Source: Triparma columacea
Taxonomy: Eukaryota > Sar > Bolidophyceae > Parmales > Triparmaceae
Reading direction: 5' to 3'
Assembly: GCA_030267965.1 (NCBI GenBank)
Contig: BRYA01000351.1
Location: 1 to 64,000, forward strand
DNA length: 64,000 bases
The position numbers and the translations under genes are program-made. The notes under the pieces were generated by a model, which searched no databases, had not been told where the DNA came from, and saw nothing but the letters and a program-made list of their open reading frames with translations. Shown here piece by piece: positions 10,649 to 21,317 of this stretch. Each line of letters opens with the position of its first letter. Position 1 is the stretch's first letter.

Positions 10649-13600
10649 TTAGAGAAAGTCCCTAACCTTCGCTTTAACCCTAACAGCCTGCGTGAACCCC
10701 TTCTGATGCCTAAACCTAACCACCTCCTCCATCCTCCTCCCGCTCCCTGAATTACACTTTTTAGATTTAGCCTTCGTACTCATACCAGCTGTGAATCCCA
10801 CGGCTTTCTGACGACGTGCTTTCTGTGCGTTCTTTGCCGTGGTAGCGTTCTTCGTTAGGAAGTTCGTCTGGTTAGGTGGGGGGCTTACTACGCTGACCTT
10901 AGCTTCGGAGGAGGATAGGGCCAATTTTTTACCCGGGGTAGTTGTCGACCTGACAGTTTCGGACGGCGATGGCGACGGCGACGTTTGCCCGACTGAGGAG
11001 TCTCCCGATCCGACCCCCTCCTCTGATTTCCTTTTCCTCGGGTTGGTCGTCGTAGTTTTTCCTTCCCCCTCTTCCCCTTCCATCTTCCTAGTAATCCCCC
11101 CCCCCTCATCCTCCTCCCCCATCCTCTCTTCCCCCTCCCTTCCCTTTTCCCTTTCCTTCATATCCCTCCACCCAACTTCCGTCTTCATAAGTTCCTTAAC
11201 ACCATCCGGCACATCCCTCCTCCTCCCCCCCTCCCCGTACTCGCATAGTCTCTCAATCTGAGGTTGTAAAACCATATCACCTTCCCTCTCCCCCTCCCTC
11301 TCCCTCCTATACGTAAGTCCGAGACCTCTTAGAATAGTAACCCTCCTTTCAAACCCAGCCCTCTCCCCTGAACTAAACATTGCAGTACCACTAACCGCTC
11401 GAGTTAACGCGTTCAAACCACCCCCGGAACTAAGGTTAGCAACAGCTGCAGGTACGATATCCGTAGCCATAACTTCCTTGCTATTCCTTAGCCCTGGTTT
11501 AACCCCGTCCCTCATCATTTCAAGTGCGCCCCTGTTTCTTTCCCTCGCTGATTTCCTCTCCCAGCTGGTGGTGTCAGTGTAATTACGGAGGTCGGTGGAG
11601 GTGCGGGTTGAGGAGGAACAGAGGGAGGATATTGCGGCACCGGCGAGACGGACGACGCGGGAGTTACATGCAGCCATCGAGAGGATCTCCCTACAAGTTT
11701 ACGGTGAAAGGGGTGGGGGGGGGGGGGTTAGGGAGGGAATAAACTCACGTGCGGGACTTCGTTTTTCGAAGCCCACCCCCGTCGTTGTCATATCTCAGTG
11801 TTTTATAATTTTTCATTGTTGTTCGTCCTTCAATTCTCACCTGCTAGCTGCAGTTTTCTGGAAGTTCGGGTCTAAATACTTGGCTCCCTTAATCGCGTCG
11901 AACAGTAATCCCAGCACCCTCCCATCATCGTTGAACCCTTCCATCGCCTCCATAACCTTCCCCGCCCTATCCTTCTCATCCTCCCTCCCCTTCTTCCCCT
12001 TCTTCTTCTTCAAAGGCCCCTCGCTAAAGTCATCCTTCCCGAATACGCTCTTAACAACGCTCGCTCTATCGTTCCGAGCATCCTTACTCCCCCCTCCCCC
12101 CACAGCGCTCTCCAACCCTTCCTCGATATCCGCGGTTTTCCCCCCCTCTGGTAATTTAGCCCTCGCCTTCGCAGCGACGAACTGTAGCGTATGTAAGCAG
12201 GATCGAACGTCCCCACCACTAGCGACCGCTAAACCGCTCAGGGATTGAGGGGGGCATACCAAGTGTTCCAGCCCGCATATGTTCTTGAGTCTGTTCAGCA
12301 GTTTTCCCTGTCTCGGGGGTTGCAGGTCGAATACCCTGGCGTACGGTAGGAGTGGTTTAAGCGCGGGACTGTACCTGTGGTTGCTAATGAAGATAAGCGG
12401 CCTTCTTAAGTACGCACCCTTGTCCCCTTGGTTTCCCTTGATTATTCCAACCAGCTGTTGTACGGCCTGCTTACCGTCTGCACCGTCGACCTCATCCAGT
12501 ACGATGAGGTTAGGTTTCTGTCCCCCCGGTTCCCACCCGAGGGTCTGGGATTCCATGGTTCTCTCTACCCTTTCCTTCAGCGCTCCCCCCGTCCTTTCGT
12601 CTGATGCGTTGACCTCGATGGCTCTGTACCCCGCGAGGTGAGCCACGACGTGAGCGAGGGTGCTCTTGCCTACCCCGGGGGGTCCGCAGAGGAGGATTAC
12701 ACGAGAGTGGGGAGGGGGTCTGTTGTCCGTGAGGTTGTGAGGACCGCCTCCTACGCCCTTGCTCCCCCCGTTGCTCTTCCCGTTAGGGTTACCGTTAGGT
12801 CCGCCGTTAGGTCCGCCGTTAGTGTTACCGTTAGTGTTCCCAGGCCTCTTGGGTGGATCCCTGTTGAAGACGTGCTTGTCCCAGCTTCGGACGCACCTCA
12901 GGACCTCCCTGTTCGTCTTCTCGTCGCTCAGGAGCTCGGGGAACGTGGAGGGGGAGTACTGGGGACGAGTTGGGGTAGAGGGAGGGGGAGGGGGGGGGGA
13001 GGGGGGTGGGGGGGGGCGTTTTTGTGAAGTGAGTTTAGAGATTTTATCTTGTTTCCGTATTGCGTCCGATGTGTTCCGCGGGGGTTAACCCTCTTGTTCT
13101 CCATCTCCCCCTTATCACGTATTTGAAAACCGCCCCCTCCCCTTCTCACCTTGTCCACCCATAGTTGTGACTCTGACTGCTTCTTAACCTTGTTGTTAGC
13201 CTTGTTGTTGTTACTCTTCTCCCCCCTCATCGCTCTTGCCCTGACCATTTTCTCGGCCTTGATATCGAGTTCCTCCATCGGTACGCTCAGTAGTCCTAGT
13301 CCCTTCTTCCCCGTCTTGGAAGAGTAAGGCTTGGGGGAGAGGAGGGAGGGAGAGGAGAGGAATTTCTTCGAGGACTTTATGGGGATGTGACGGACGTCAC
13401 CGTTACCGAGGGTTACGCTTACGCTAGAGACACCGACGACGGGGGTGGAGGTTATCCTGGGGGTGGGGGGTGGGGGGGAGGACAGAGGGTGAGGTTGTGG
13501 GGTTAGGAAGGGGGGGTGTTTGGCGAGAACCTCGTTGTATATTTGTCCTTCCTTCCTTCCTTCCTTCCCCCGCCGTTCAATGTCTCACCTATCCCCCATT

Positions 13601-14160
13601 CCCCTTCCCTTCCTTCTTTTCCTTTCCCCCCCCAATCCGTCAACCCCCGGTGCGATAAGTTTAGGGTTGATTTTATTAACATCTTCCCCTCCACCCTCCC
13701 TTTTCCTGCGCTCCTCGGCGAGGCGCTTCTTGAGAAGGAGCTTGGCGTGATCATCGGAGGAGGCACCGGTGTTTGATAAGGTCTTGTAAACCCTGTAAGA
13801 CTCTGAAGCGGAGGACTGGTATCGGGAGAAGGAGTAGAGGGATAGGTCTGAGCTTTTCGGGGCAATATTGATGTGGTAGGGGAGAGGGGTAGAGGTAGTT
13901 GTAGACGAGGTTACCTTTGATCCTCCAGCCATGTCATCTTCCTGTATTTGGTCAGTATTCGGTTGGGAGGGAAAAGCAACCTTGGTGATTTCCTCCTCTC
14001 TAACCACTGCTTTCTCCGTTGGTCTGTTTGTGGAGACCATGTTTACTTCCTGATCTTGTATCATCTCTTGAAGCATATCATAGTCTTCTTCAGGAGCCAT
14101 CATTTCAGACTCATCAAAATCATCGATGTCCCAGGAGGGACCATCATCTGGGATGTCCAT
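10649..14160 (-). CDS. CHTF18: CTF18, alternative RFC large subunit
   Basis: Exons 14160-13589, 13456-13150, 12958-11841 and 11690-10649 join to 1012 aa; all three junctions keep phase. CTF18 is the large AAA+ subunit of the Ctf18-RFC clamp loader for PCNA, used in sister-chromatid cohesion and leading-strand synthesis in the nucleus. Visible are the family block LWVDK joined by splicing to YSPSTFPELLSDEKTNREVL, Walker A GPPGVGKST (about 383), VNASDERTG, Walker B LIVLDEVDG, and sensor FISNHRYSP. The C-terminus, ending RFRHQKGFTQAVRVKAKVRDFL-like, matches the tail that binds Ctf8/Dcc1 in known CTF18 and separates it from RFC1. A basic, Ser-rich linker precedes the tail. The length is near the human protein (about 975 aa). 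Confidence 0.93.
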
Positions 14161-15652
14161 TGCCTTAAGCTGGTGTGTTGTGTGTTTGGTAGGGTGTTTG
14201 GTGGTATGTTTGATGGTATGTGTGGTTTAGTTGATCTAATAAGGGTTAATTAGGGATATTAGAGGGCTATTGGTGTGGCAGATTGAGATTTGAGCTTGGA
14301 GGGAGAGGAAAGGGCGGAAGGAGTTTCTGCCTTTTCTCTTTCATTTTTCTCCTGTTTCCTCCTTTTTCCTCAATTTGTCTCAAAATAGTTCTATTCCTTT
14401 GTATTTAGTTGTTGTTGTCTTATAGCATGTTTTCTATATCGTTATTGTACTCAATAATGATATATATAGTGTTATATAGTATAATAAGTCTGATTAAAAG
14501 TGAAGTGATGTTCGGAGCTGAGGCTAAACAATGGCACAATAATCCACAGGGCGCAATCAGTCACGACAGCCGCACCGAGCCCAAGCACTCGGCCATCTCG
14601 AGGCAGGTGCTTCCGAGGACTTCAACAAGCGGAGAAGGTGAGATAAGCGTAACTTGAGGACGATGACCTCGAGGATGGGGCGATGACCTCGAGGATGGGG
14701 GGTGGGGTGGGCGAGAGGTTGGGGGGGGGGATGGGTCTGGGCGAGATGTAGAGAGGGACGACTCGAAGTTGGACAAAAACAAATGGGGTGGGAGGGTGAG
14801 AGATTGGGGGGGGGGGCTGGGCGAGAGGTTGGGGGGGGGAGTCTGGGCGAGGGGTGGGGGGGGGAGTCTTGGCGAGAGGCGGAGGGGGACGACGACTTGA
14901 AGTGGGACAAAATTTCAGAGCCGACCCAGCCCGCAAAAACATATCTCCATCAATTGTTAACTCACTCAGCACTTCCTAACGCAGGGCATACCTCTAGTCA
15001 CACCAGATCGGCGGGAGATGGGGAGGGAGGGGATCTCTTCCATTCGGGGAAAGTCTCTGTCGAATTCCCTGACGGCAATGTCAATTTTGACAAACCCCCT
15101 CCCACCACCGAGCTGACATTTCACCCAAGTTCAGACACTCCATCACAATCAACTCATTATACACCTTATAAGGGATATAGGAAGTATAGTAAGAGATATG
15201 AGGGATATAAGGGTTTAAATACGATCAGTCATCTTCATACACGTTCATCAGCTATGGATAATTATGAGGATTGTAACAATGATTGTAATGACATTTATAA
15301 ACATTGTTATATATGGAATATTAGAGGAGGAGGAGAAGGAGAAAAAGGAGTAGGAGGAGGCGAGGGAGGAGGAAAAGAAGAAGAAGAAGAAAAAGAAAAA
15401 GAAGGAGAAAACAAAGGAAAAGAAGGAGGGAAATATCAACAAAAGGAACAACACATGGTGGAGAAAGAGGAGCAGAAAGAGGAAAAGGAGGAAAAGGAGG
15501 TGGAGGAGAAGGAAGACAACAGGAACAAGGAGGAGAAGGAATCGAACAAAAACAAGGAGGAGTTAGTCAACAGTGATCCATCCTCCTCTTCCACCAGCTC
15601 CTCCTCCTCCTCCTCCTCAGTCCCCTCCCCATCCCCTCTCTTCATAACCGCC
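14161..15652. other. Intergenic and low-complexity region upstream of the TPR gene
   Basis: 14161-14640 is AT-rich and is probably the promoter side of CTF18. 14645-14920 is a G-rich repeat (listed separately). 15300-15600 is purine-rich (AGG/GAA) and stays open on the + strand as Glu/Lys/Gly-rich sequence, but it looks like simple sequence. A CT tract ending in CAG at 15620 could be a splice acceptor, so an upstream exon of the TPR gene is possible. Confidence 0.5.
14645..14920. repeat. G-rich minisatellite, quadruplex-prone
   Basis: CGATGACCTCGAGGATGGGG is present twice in tandem at 14659-14700. It is followed by four diverged units built on GGGCGAGAGGTTGGGGGGG, and the flanks GGACGACTCGAAGTTGGACAAA / GACGACTTGAAGTGGGACAAA also repeat. 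Many runs of four or more G lie within 30 bp of each other, the classical requirement for a G-quadruplex on the + strand. Confidence 0.7.
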
Positions 15653-16925
15653 ATGTCCACAGCCACATCCCACAGATCCTCCGGCAAACTTCTCCACGAC
15701 ACCAACGACTACACAGAAGCGGCAAAGGAGTTCAACCTAGCAGCAGAAACCGCTCAGAAAGCACTACTTATACACTCGTCAACACAAACCACCCTCACAA
15801 ACTCGTCTCCACAGACGATGAGTTTAGATGAGGTGAAAGCGTTAGTAGGGGAGTACACGACTGCCAAGCTACACGGTAGTTTGTGCGCTTTGAAATTAGG
15901 GGAATATAAGGAAGCTCTTGAACTCGCTAGAGAAGCTTCTATTAAGGAGAGTGAACCTTCATCATCATCATCATCGTCTGATTCCGATTCTGATGTTAAC
16001 GAATATACCACATCGTCCTCTACCCACCCTTTAAGTGAATACGTGAATTTAGTCCCTGTAAAATCGCTAGCCCGTTCCCACTTCCGTGCCGCCCGAGCTT
16101 CCCAATTACTAGGTCAAACAGAATCCTCAAAAGAGGACGCTAGAATCGCGGCGTTCTTAGGGGACGATAAAGGCGCCGCGTTATACGGGAGAATTATAAG
16201 AGATGAAGGTGGGATGGATAACGAAATGGGACAGACGGGGTTTAGGGGGATTGTTGAGGAAATTGGGAACCAGGATTTTGGGACAGACGACCTAGGAGGG
16301 CTATCAGCACTAACGGGGTTAGGGGGTTTAGGGGGGATGAAAGGTATCGGGGGAGGTAAGAGAGATGAAGGGGGAACAACAAAAGGGGGGGGAGGAATGA
16401 AAGTTACTGGGTGTACAACAAACGGAAAGTGTGGGAAAGGGGGTTTGAAGGGGGGGGGGGAGGGGGTTGTGGGTTTGTTATATGAACGTTACGAGAAACA
16501 ACAACAAAGAACTAACCAAAAAACACACGCACACCTACCCCCCCCCCCCCCCAACGCTCGCAGGTAACTCTCCAGATGGTAGTATAGATCTGTTAAAATC
16601 CTTCCTCACAAACGCCCTGTCCTCCTTATCAAATCCCTCAACCCGTACCTCAATCGCTTCATTCTGTCAATCCGCCTCCCCCGGTACAGTACTCGGTCTC
16701 GCAGCCATGGCTGGCGCAGACGTTGGGAAAGATAGAGCAGATTCTATATCAAGAATAGCTAAAAGTATCACGGAAGATAGGTTAGAGAAAGCTGTTATAT
16801 GGACGGGGAGGATTAGGAAGGTTTTTAAGGTTATTAAGAGGGTGGGGAGAATGGTTAAGAATGTTAAATGGGCTGCGGTTTGGATACTTTTATGGATGTT
16901 CGCAAGAAGGGGGGGGATATTTTAA
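15653..16925 (+). CDS. TPR-like protein of unknown function
   Basis: Two exons. The second starts at 16564 after a polyC tract and CAG, and ends at 16925. The first donor is uncertain: GTTTGT at 16473 and GTTACG at 16488 both keep phase. With 16473 the product is about 393 aa. GKLLHDTNDYTEAAKEFNLAA and the helix pairs up to about 190 fit tetratricopeptide repeats; a Gly-rich linker follows; the C-terminal part ends in basic helices with a possible membrane segment (WAAVWILLWMF). I chose ATG 15653 (CCGCC before it) because upstream sequence is only simple Glu/Lys-rich repeat, but an upstream exon or a start at 15255 cannot be excluded. No pathway is evident. Confidence 0.6.
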
Positions 16926-17102
16926 ACGGGAAAGTAAGGAAGGGGGGACGAAGGGAGAGGGGGGGGGGAGAGAGAGGAGAGGGGGGGAGGGAGGGCTTAA
17001 CTAGATTGATTCCGTCGTCTAAAATCACCAAAATAAGAACATTCACAAAACTTACTTCAATCGCTCTCTTGGGCTCTCGCGAGGGGGGAGCAAATAAATA
17101 CA

Positions 17103-17887
17103 ATGAAGCTCCTTTTCGCAGGCCTTCTATCAGCTCTTTCAGCCTCGGCCGTCTCGGCTTCGGCCTGCTCGCGCGTTATGGACGAAATGGTCGACGACTT
17201 CGTGAAGGTAAGATGAAAACACACACACCTCACCGACTGCCTCACAGTGACAAGCCTCTGAAATACTACCCCTCGTCACTTGGACCAATCTAATCTTACT
17301 CCCCCCCCTTCCCCCCCTCCCCCTCCCATGACCGTCAGGATAATTTTGATGTGAAGCTAATGGAGGGCACATTTTACGAGCTCGCTTACCACGACTACAC
17401 CCAGCCCCGCAACCTCTGCGGTTGCGAGCGTTCCGTCAAAACCGTACACACCGATACCGAGCCTCCCTCAATCGACGATCTCTTCACCCTAAAGTGCCCC
17501 GCCGGTTCCAAAGGGAAGGACCAGATAACCCACTTGAAGTTCAACGCAACGTCTGCCCCGGGACGCCTCGATGGACTATGCAGCTTCTTCGAACCACTAA
17601 GCGGGAACGACGTATGCCCGGACTACCTGGTAGACGTAGGCACGCGTACTCCCGGTGAGCCGTACCCGTGGCTACTTGAATTCCAGTGTGTTGAACGGAA
17701 GAACGGTGAACTACTATTCGCAGGGGTTAACATGTACGCCAGGGACAAGTCTGAGGAGACGCTTAAGGAAATGATGGACTCGGCTGAGGCGCACGGACTG
17801 GGTGATTTTATTAACGGGGGATTCCCGAATGGACTTAAAATCGTTAACCATACGGAATGCACTTACCCTGACGCGGACGAAGCTTGA
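17103..17887 (+). CDS. Secreted lipocalin-like protein
   Basis: Exons 17103-17207 and 17339-17887 (phase 0) give 217 aa. MKLLFAGLLSALSASAVSA is a clear signal peptide, followed directly by Cys. NFDVKLMEGTFYELAYHDYT resembles the first strand of lipocalins (NFD...Y.G.WYE), and the later PWLLEFQCVERKNGELLFAG and SEETLKEMMDSAEAHGLGDF parts fit the last strands and C-terminal helix. There are eight or more Cys residues and several N-glycosylation sites, consistent with an extracellular or endomembrane barrel that binds a small hydrophobic ligand. The family assignment is from pattern only; the ligand is unknown. The stop is TGA at 17885. Confidence 0.75.
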
Positions 17888-18495
17888 GGGGGGAACGGGG
17901 GAATCAAGGGGGAAGGGGAGGATGAGGGGGAGATGGGGAAGGCTCCTTAACATTGTTATGTGCGGCAATTATCAGTTCGAGCCCCCTACCCCCCGGAGGA
18001 AGGGATGGAAGAATAAAGTGAAAAGAGCAACGGTACTGAGAGTGTGATTGAAGGCGGCCCCAAGAGGGTTCTAGCGCGTCGCCACCCTGTAAGTTGCAGC
18101 TAAGGCAAGCCAACATTTGTGGAACGAAATCTTGCGCGAACGGCAACCTTTTTTTTTTTTTCGTTTTCGATGTGTGGCCCGAATGCCCCCCCGACTCTTC
18201 GCTCAGGATTCCCATGGGCAGTTCCGCAACATATTGGACCAAATAACATACTAAATTGATCTCACCAACCCTAAAACCTCTACTCTCGACCGTCTATCGA
18301 CCTTTACTTGTAGGAAGAGTTACTCCTTCAATCGTTTAAGTGTTATTTCATTGTTATTCCCACCCACAGGACACCTCGGGCAAAGCTTCTATTCCCTTCA
18401 TAGTCACTCGCTAAAGCCCCCTCTCCAAGCCCGTAACACTATAGTCACTTGCTAAAGCCCCCTCTCCAAGCCCCGTAACAACTGTAAGGTGTTCG
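17888..18495. other. Intergenic with a 41-bp tandem duplication
   Basis: No ORF of note. Just before the next start codon, TAGTCACTYGCTAAAGCCCC continuing through CTCTCCAAGCCCGTAACA is present twice in tandem (about 18400-18440 and 18441-18480). It ends 15 bp upstream of the ATG at 18496, so it is probably in the 5' UTR or core promoter of the GNAT-ACBP-FYVE gene. Confidence 0.65.
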
Positions 18496-20117
18496 ATGTC
18501 GTCGATAAAAATATTACCAATACGGGAGATCCTTGGGATGGACTCAACCTACACTCATAAGGAGAAAAAGTATTTCAGAGACGGATTAACGAGGGTCTTC
18601 AGTCAGGTGTTCTCGTCGTCCGAGGTGCTTGGGAGAGCCGCGGGCGTAAGCTATGAGGAGATGGTTAACTTCTCGGGCCCTTACGTTGACTTTGCTGTGT
18701 CTGAAGGAATGAGCTATGTTGCAGTCGAGTCTTCTGCTATGAATGTTGTGGGCTTTCTCTTTGTGGAGGATTTAGGGGGGCCTAACAAGAAGACCATATC
18801 ATCGGGTCTTGTCGATGCAGTAGAGAGAGCCACATCAGACCGGCTTGGGGGGATTTTTCAGACTCTCGAGAGGTGAGTAAGAATGGAGGTCTCGCTTCGC
18901 TCCTCCTACCCTCCGCTCGTCGCACCCCCCCCCCCTAACCCTAACCCGGTCTTCCCCCCCTCAGCCTCCACGGCACATTCAAAGAGAAACTCGGCGTGAA
19001 GAAGATCCACAGGAACCAGTACTTCCACATCCTCGCGGCCGGGGCTTTGCCGGAGGTTCGAGGTACTGGTATCGCCTTCGCGATGGTCGTCAGGGTCTAC
19101 TCCGACCTCGTGGGGAGGTCTAAGGAACCCTTCGTGGGAATGCTGGCGGAGGCGACAGGCTTCTCCTCGCAGAAGATCTTGCAGACCACTCTGATACCGG
19201 AACTCAGCTGGATTGTCGACGTCAAGTTGAGCGACTTCAAAAGAGGTGGGTTGGCCGTGAACCCGGTGGCTGGGCGCGGGGTTGGGTATGTGTATGTCGC
19301 GCAATCCTCCTTTACTAATTTCCTCGTCTCCCACACCGCACCCGCCGCATCCTCAGATGACGGCTCGTTGCTGTTCCCGACGGCCCAGACACCTTCGATC
19401 CAGCTCTCCTACCAGTTCGCGGCCAGCGAAGGTAGCCTGGAGAGGACGTTTCAGGAGGCTCTGCTCTTTGTGGGCTCCCACAAATACCTCATGGACACAA
19501 TGGCAGAGCTGCAGCTGCGCCTCTTCGCTCTGCACAAGAAGGCGATCGATGGGAAGGTTAGGAAACCTAGGGGGCTATTCGACGTGGTGGGCCAGGCAAA
19601 ATATCGAGCGTTTGCTAAATTGGAGAAGGAGAAGATGTCGAAGGACAGGGCGAGGGAGGAGTTCGTGAACCTCGTGCAGCAATTCTTCCCGGAGTGGAAG
19701 GTCATGCTCGCGGGCATAAGCGAGGTCCCCATAAGCCAGGCTGTTCTAAAGAGGCTAGAGCAGGCGCTCTCTGGTCCCCGGGGCTCGGGAGGAATCGACG
19801 TCAAGGCTCACTGGGTCCCCGACAGGCACGCCAGCTCCTGCATGCGCTGCGGCGCCGTCGCCTTCACCCTCACAAAGAGGAGGCACCACTGCCGCCTCTG
19901 TGGGCTGGTCGTCTGCGACGGGTGCTCGCCGGAAAGGGTGGAGCTACCGAGGAACCTGGGGGTGGAGGGATTGCATAGGGTCTGCAACGTCTGCGCTAGT
20001 GCCACCTGGAGGCAGGCGGAAGAGAAGGTTGGGGAGGGAGGAGGAAGGCGAAGGATGAATTCGAGAACGAAGATGAGAATGTCAGGGGAGAAGATAAGGG
20101 CGCCGACCTTGCTATAA
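18496..20117 (+). CDS. GNAT acetyltransferase - ACBP - FYVE fusion protein
   Basis: Exons 18496-18872 and 18965-20117 give 509 aa. Residues 20-230 form a GNAT fold: HILAAGALPEVRGTGIAFAM has the R-G-T-G-I-A acetyl-CoA loop, and AEATGFSSQKIL is typical of aralkylamine-type N-acetyltransferases. Residues 281-371 resemble acyl-CoA-binding protein: ALHKKAIDGKV, GLFDVVGQAKYRAF and MSKDRAREEFV align with the ACBP helices and keep the ligand Lys residues. Residues 408-470 are a FYVE zinc finger: WVPDRHASSC, RRHHCRLCG, RVCNVC, which binds PI3P on endosomes. The tail is basic. A second intron, 19246-19356 (111 nt, in frame, ending ACTAAT...CTCAG), is likely and would give 472 aa. I infer an endosome-attached acyl- or acetyl-transferase; the substrate is unknown. 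Confidence 0.88.
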
Positions 20118-20230
20118 TATGTGTGGGTTATTTATACTGAACATGGTGTGTGTGCTGTGCGGTTATATTTATTCATCACTGAAAAGAATACGTAAATAGG
20201 AACCCCCACGGCCCACACGGCCTTGCCCTT

Positions 20231-21027
20231 TTAGAAGAAGTCCGACTCGTCGTACCTGCCCCCTCCCCCCCCTCCCCCTTCCCCTTCGCCCCCCCAATCC
20301 CCGTCTTCGTCCCCGAAGAGGTCCTCCGCCCCGTCCCCCCCGTCGTTCAAGTCAATCTTCTCAAAGACCCTATCGTAGCTCAGCTCCTCCTCTTTCTTCT
20401 TCCTCTCCCTCTCCTCTTCCCTCTCCCTCTCCTTCTGCTCCTTCCTCTCCCTCTTAACCCTCCTCCTCTCCCCCTCCACCCACTCCCTCCTCTCCCTCTC
20501 CCACCTCCCCACGTCAGCCCTCTCCCAGCTCTTCTCCACCCTCCGTATAAGCCCGTTGTCTTTCTCCACCCCGTCCCAGTACCGACACTCCCCCTCATCC
20601 CTGAAGGCCACCACTCCCTCCTCGCTACCCTCCGGACTTAGCAGGTTGCTCCACCTGCTGGCCACGACCTTGACCGACCCCATCTTGCAGCCCTTGATGC
20701 TGTGGCCCTTGACGAGCCTACAGCACTCTGAGATAGTCTTCGGGTCAATACCCCAATTTGAGGAGGGGCCAAGGGAAAGGTCTGAACAGGAGCGCACGTA
20801 AATGTGGGCAGAGGGGAGGGAGGAGACGTGGAACCAAACGTCTGTGGGGAGACAATTGTGGAGGAGGACCTCATTTTCATGCTGGTTCTCTCCCATTATA
20901 AGGTCGCCTGCGATGAAGGTAGATGGTATATGAGATAGAGATGAGATTAAATTACGTATATATCTATTTTTTTATGCATGTGCTTGTATCACTTACGACC
21001 TGTTGAACTGCTGAATGTATAAACCAT
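20231..21027 (-). CDS. CCDC25: CCDC25 / NFACT-R (DUF814) protein
   Basis: Exon 1 is only 31 nt (21027-20997) and exon 2 is 20907-20231; the product is 235 aa. The short exon supplies MVYTFSSSTGR, which restores the family start seen in human CCDC25 (MVFYFTSSS). Conserved blocks follow: IMGENQHENE, DVWFHVSSLPSAHIYVR, HSIKGCKMGSVKVV and the WSNL motif. The C-terminal half is an Arg/Glu coiled coil with an acidic Gly-rich end. NFACT-R domains are thought to bind nucleic acid or tRNA. The first-exon junction (GGTC^GTAAGT) is well supported because it repairs a codon of the conserved N-terminus. Confidence 0.9.
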
Positions 21028-21317
21028 GAGGAAATATGGAAATATGAGGAAATATAAATTCTCTTTCACTTCGTTTACTCGCCTCACTATTACTTTTTCA
21101 AAGAATAGAAAGAGACCTTCTTGGTGAGTCGTTCCTAGTAGTAGAGTGCGATCTCGTCCCTCTCAGAGGTCGATTGGGTCGCTTTCAGATGATTGCTGGG
21201 GTTTTGAAGGTATAAAATCCACCGATCATGAAGGTCTAACCGAGTTTCTCTCCTGGCCAATTCTCTCCCCCAGTACGTCGCGATTCTGCGATTTTAAACG
21301 CAGGTTATATACACCAG

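Noticed and set aside
10649..14160. RFC1 (canonical clamp loader large subunit)
   Set aside because: No BRCT domain; the LWVDK-YSPSTFPELLSD block and the C-terminal tail fit CTF18.
14702..15652. Long open frame on the + strand upstream of the TPR domain
   Set aside because: It is built of G-rich minisatellite and purine-rich simple sequence. It has no family likeness, so I do not count it as coding.
18930..18950. CCCTAACCCTAACCC as telomeric repeat
   Set aside because: Two units inside a C-rich intron between strong splice sites; chance or a branch-point region explains it.
19286..19356. Alternative 71-nt intron in the GNAT-ACBP-FYVE gene
   Set aside because: Its removal creates a stop at once; the 111-nt version with donor at 19246 keeps the frame.
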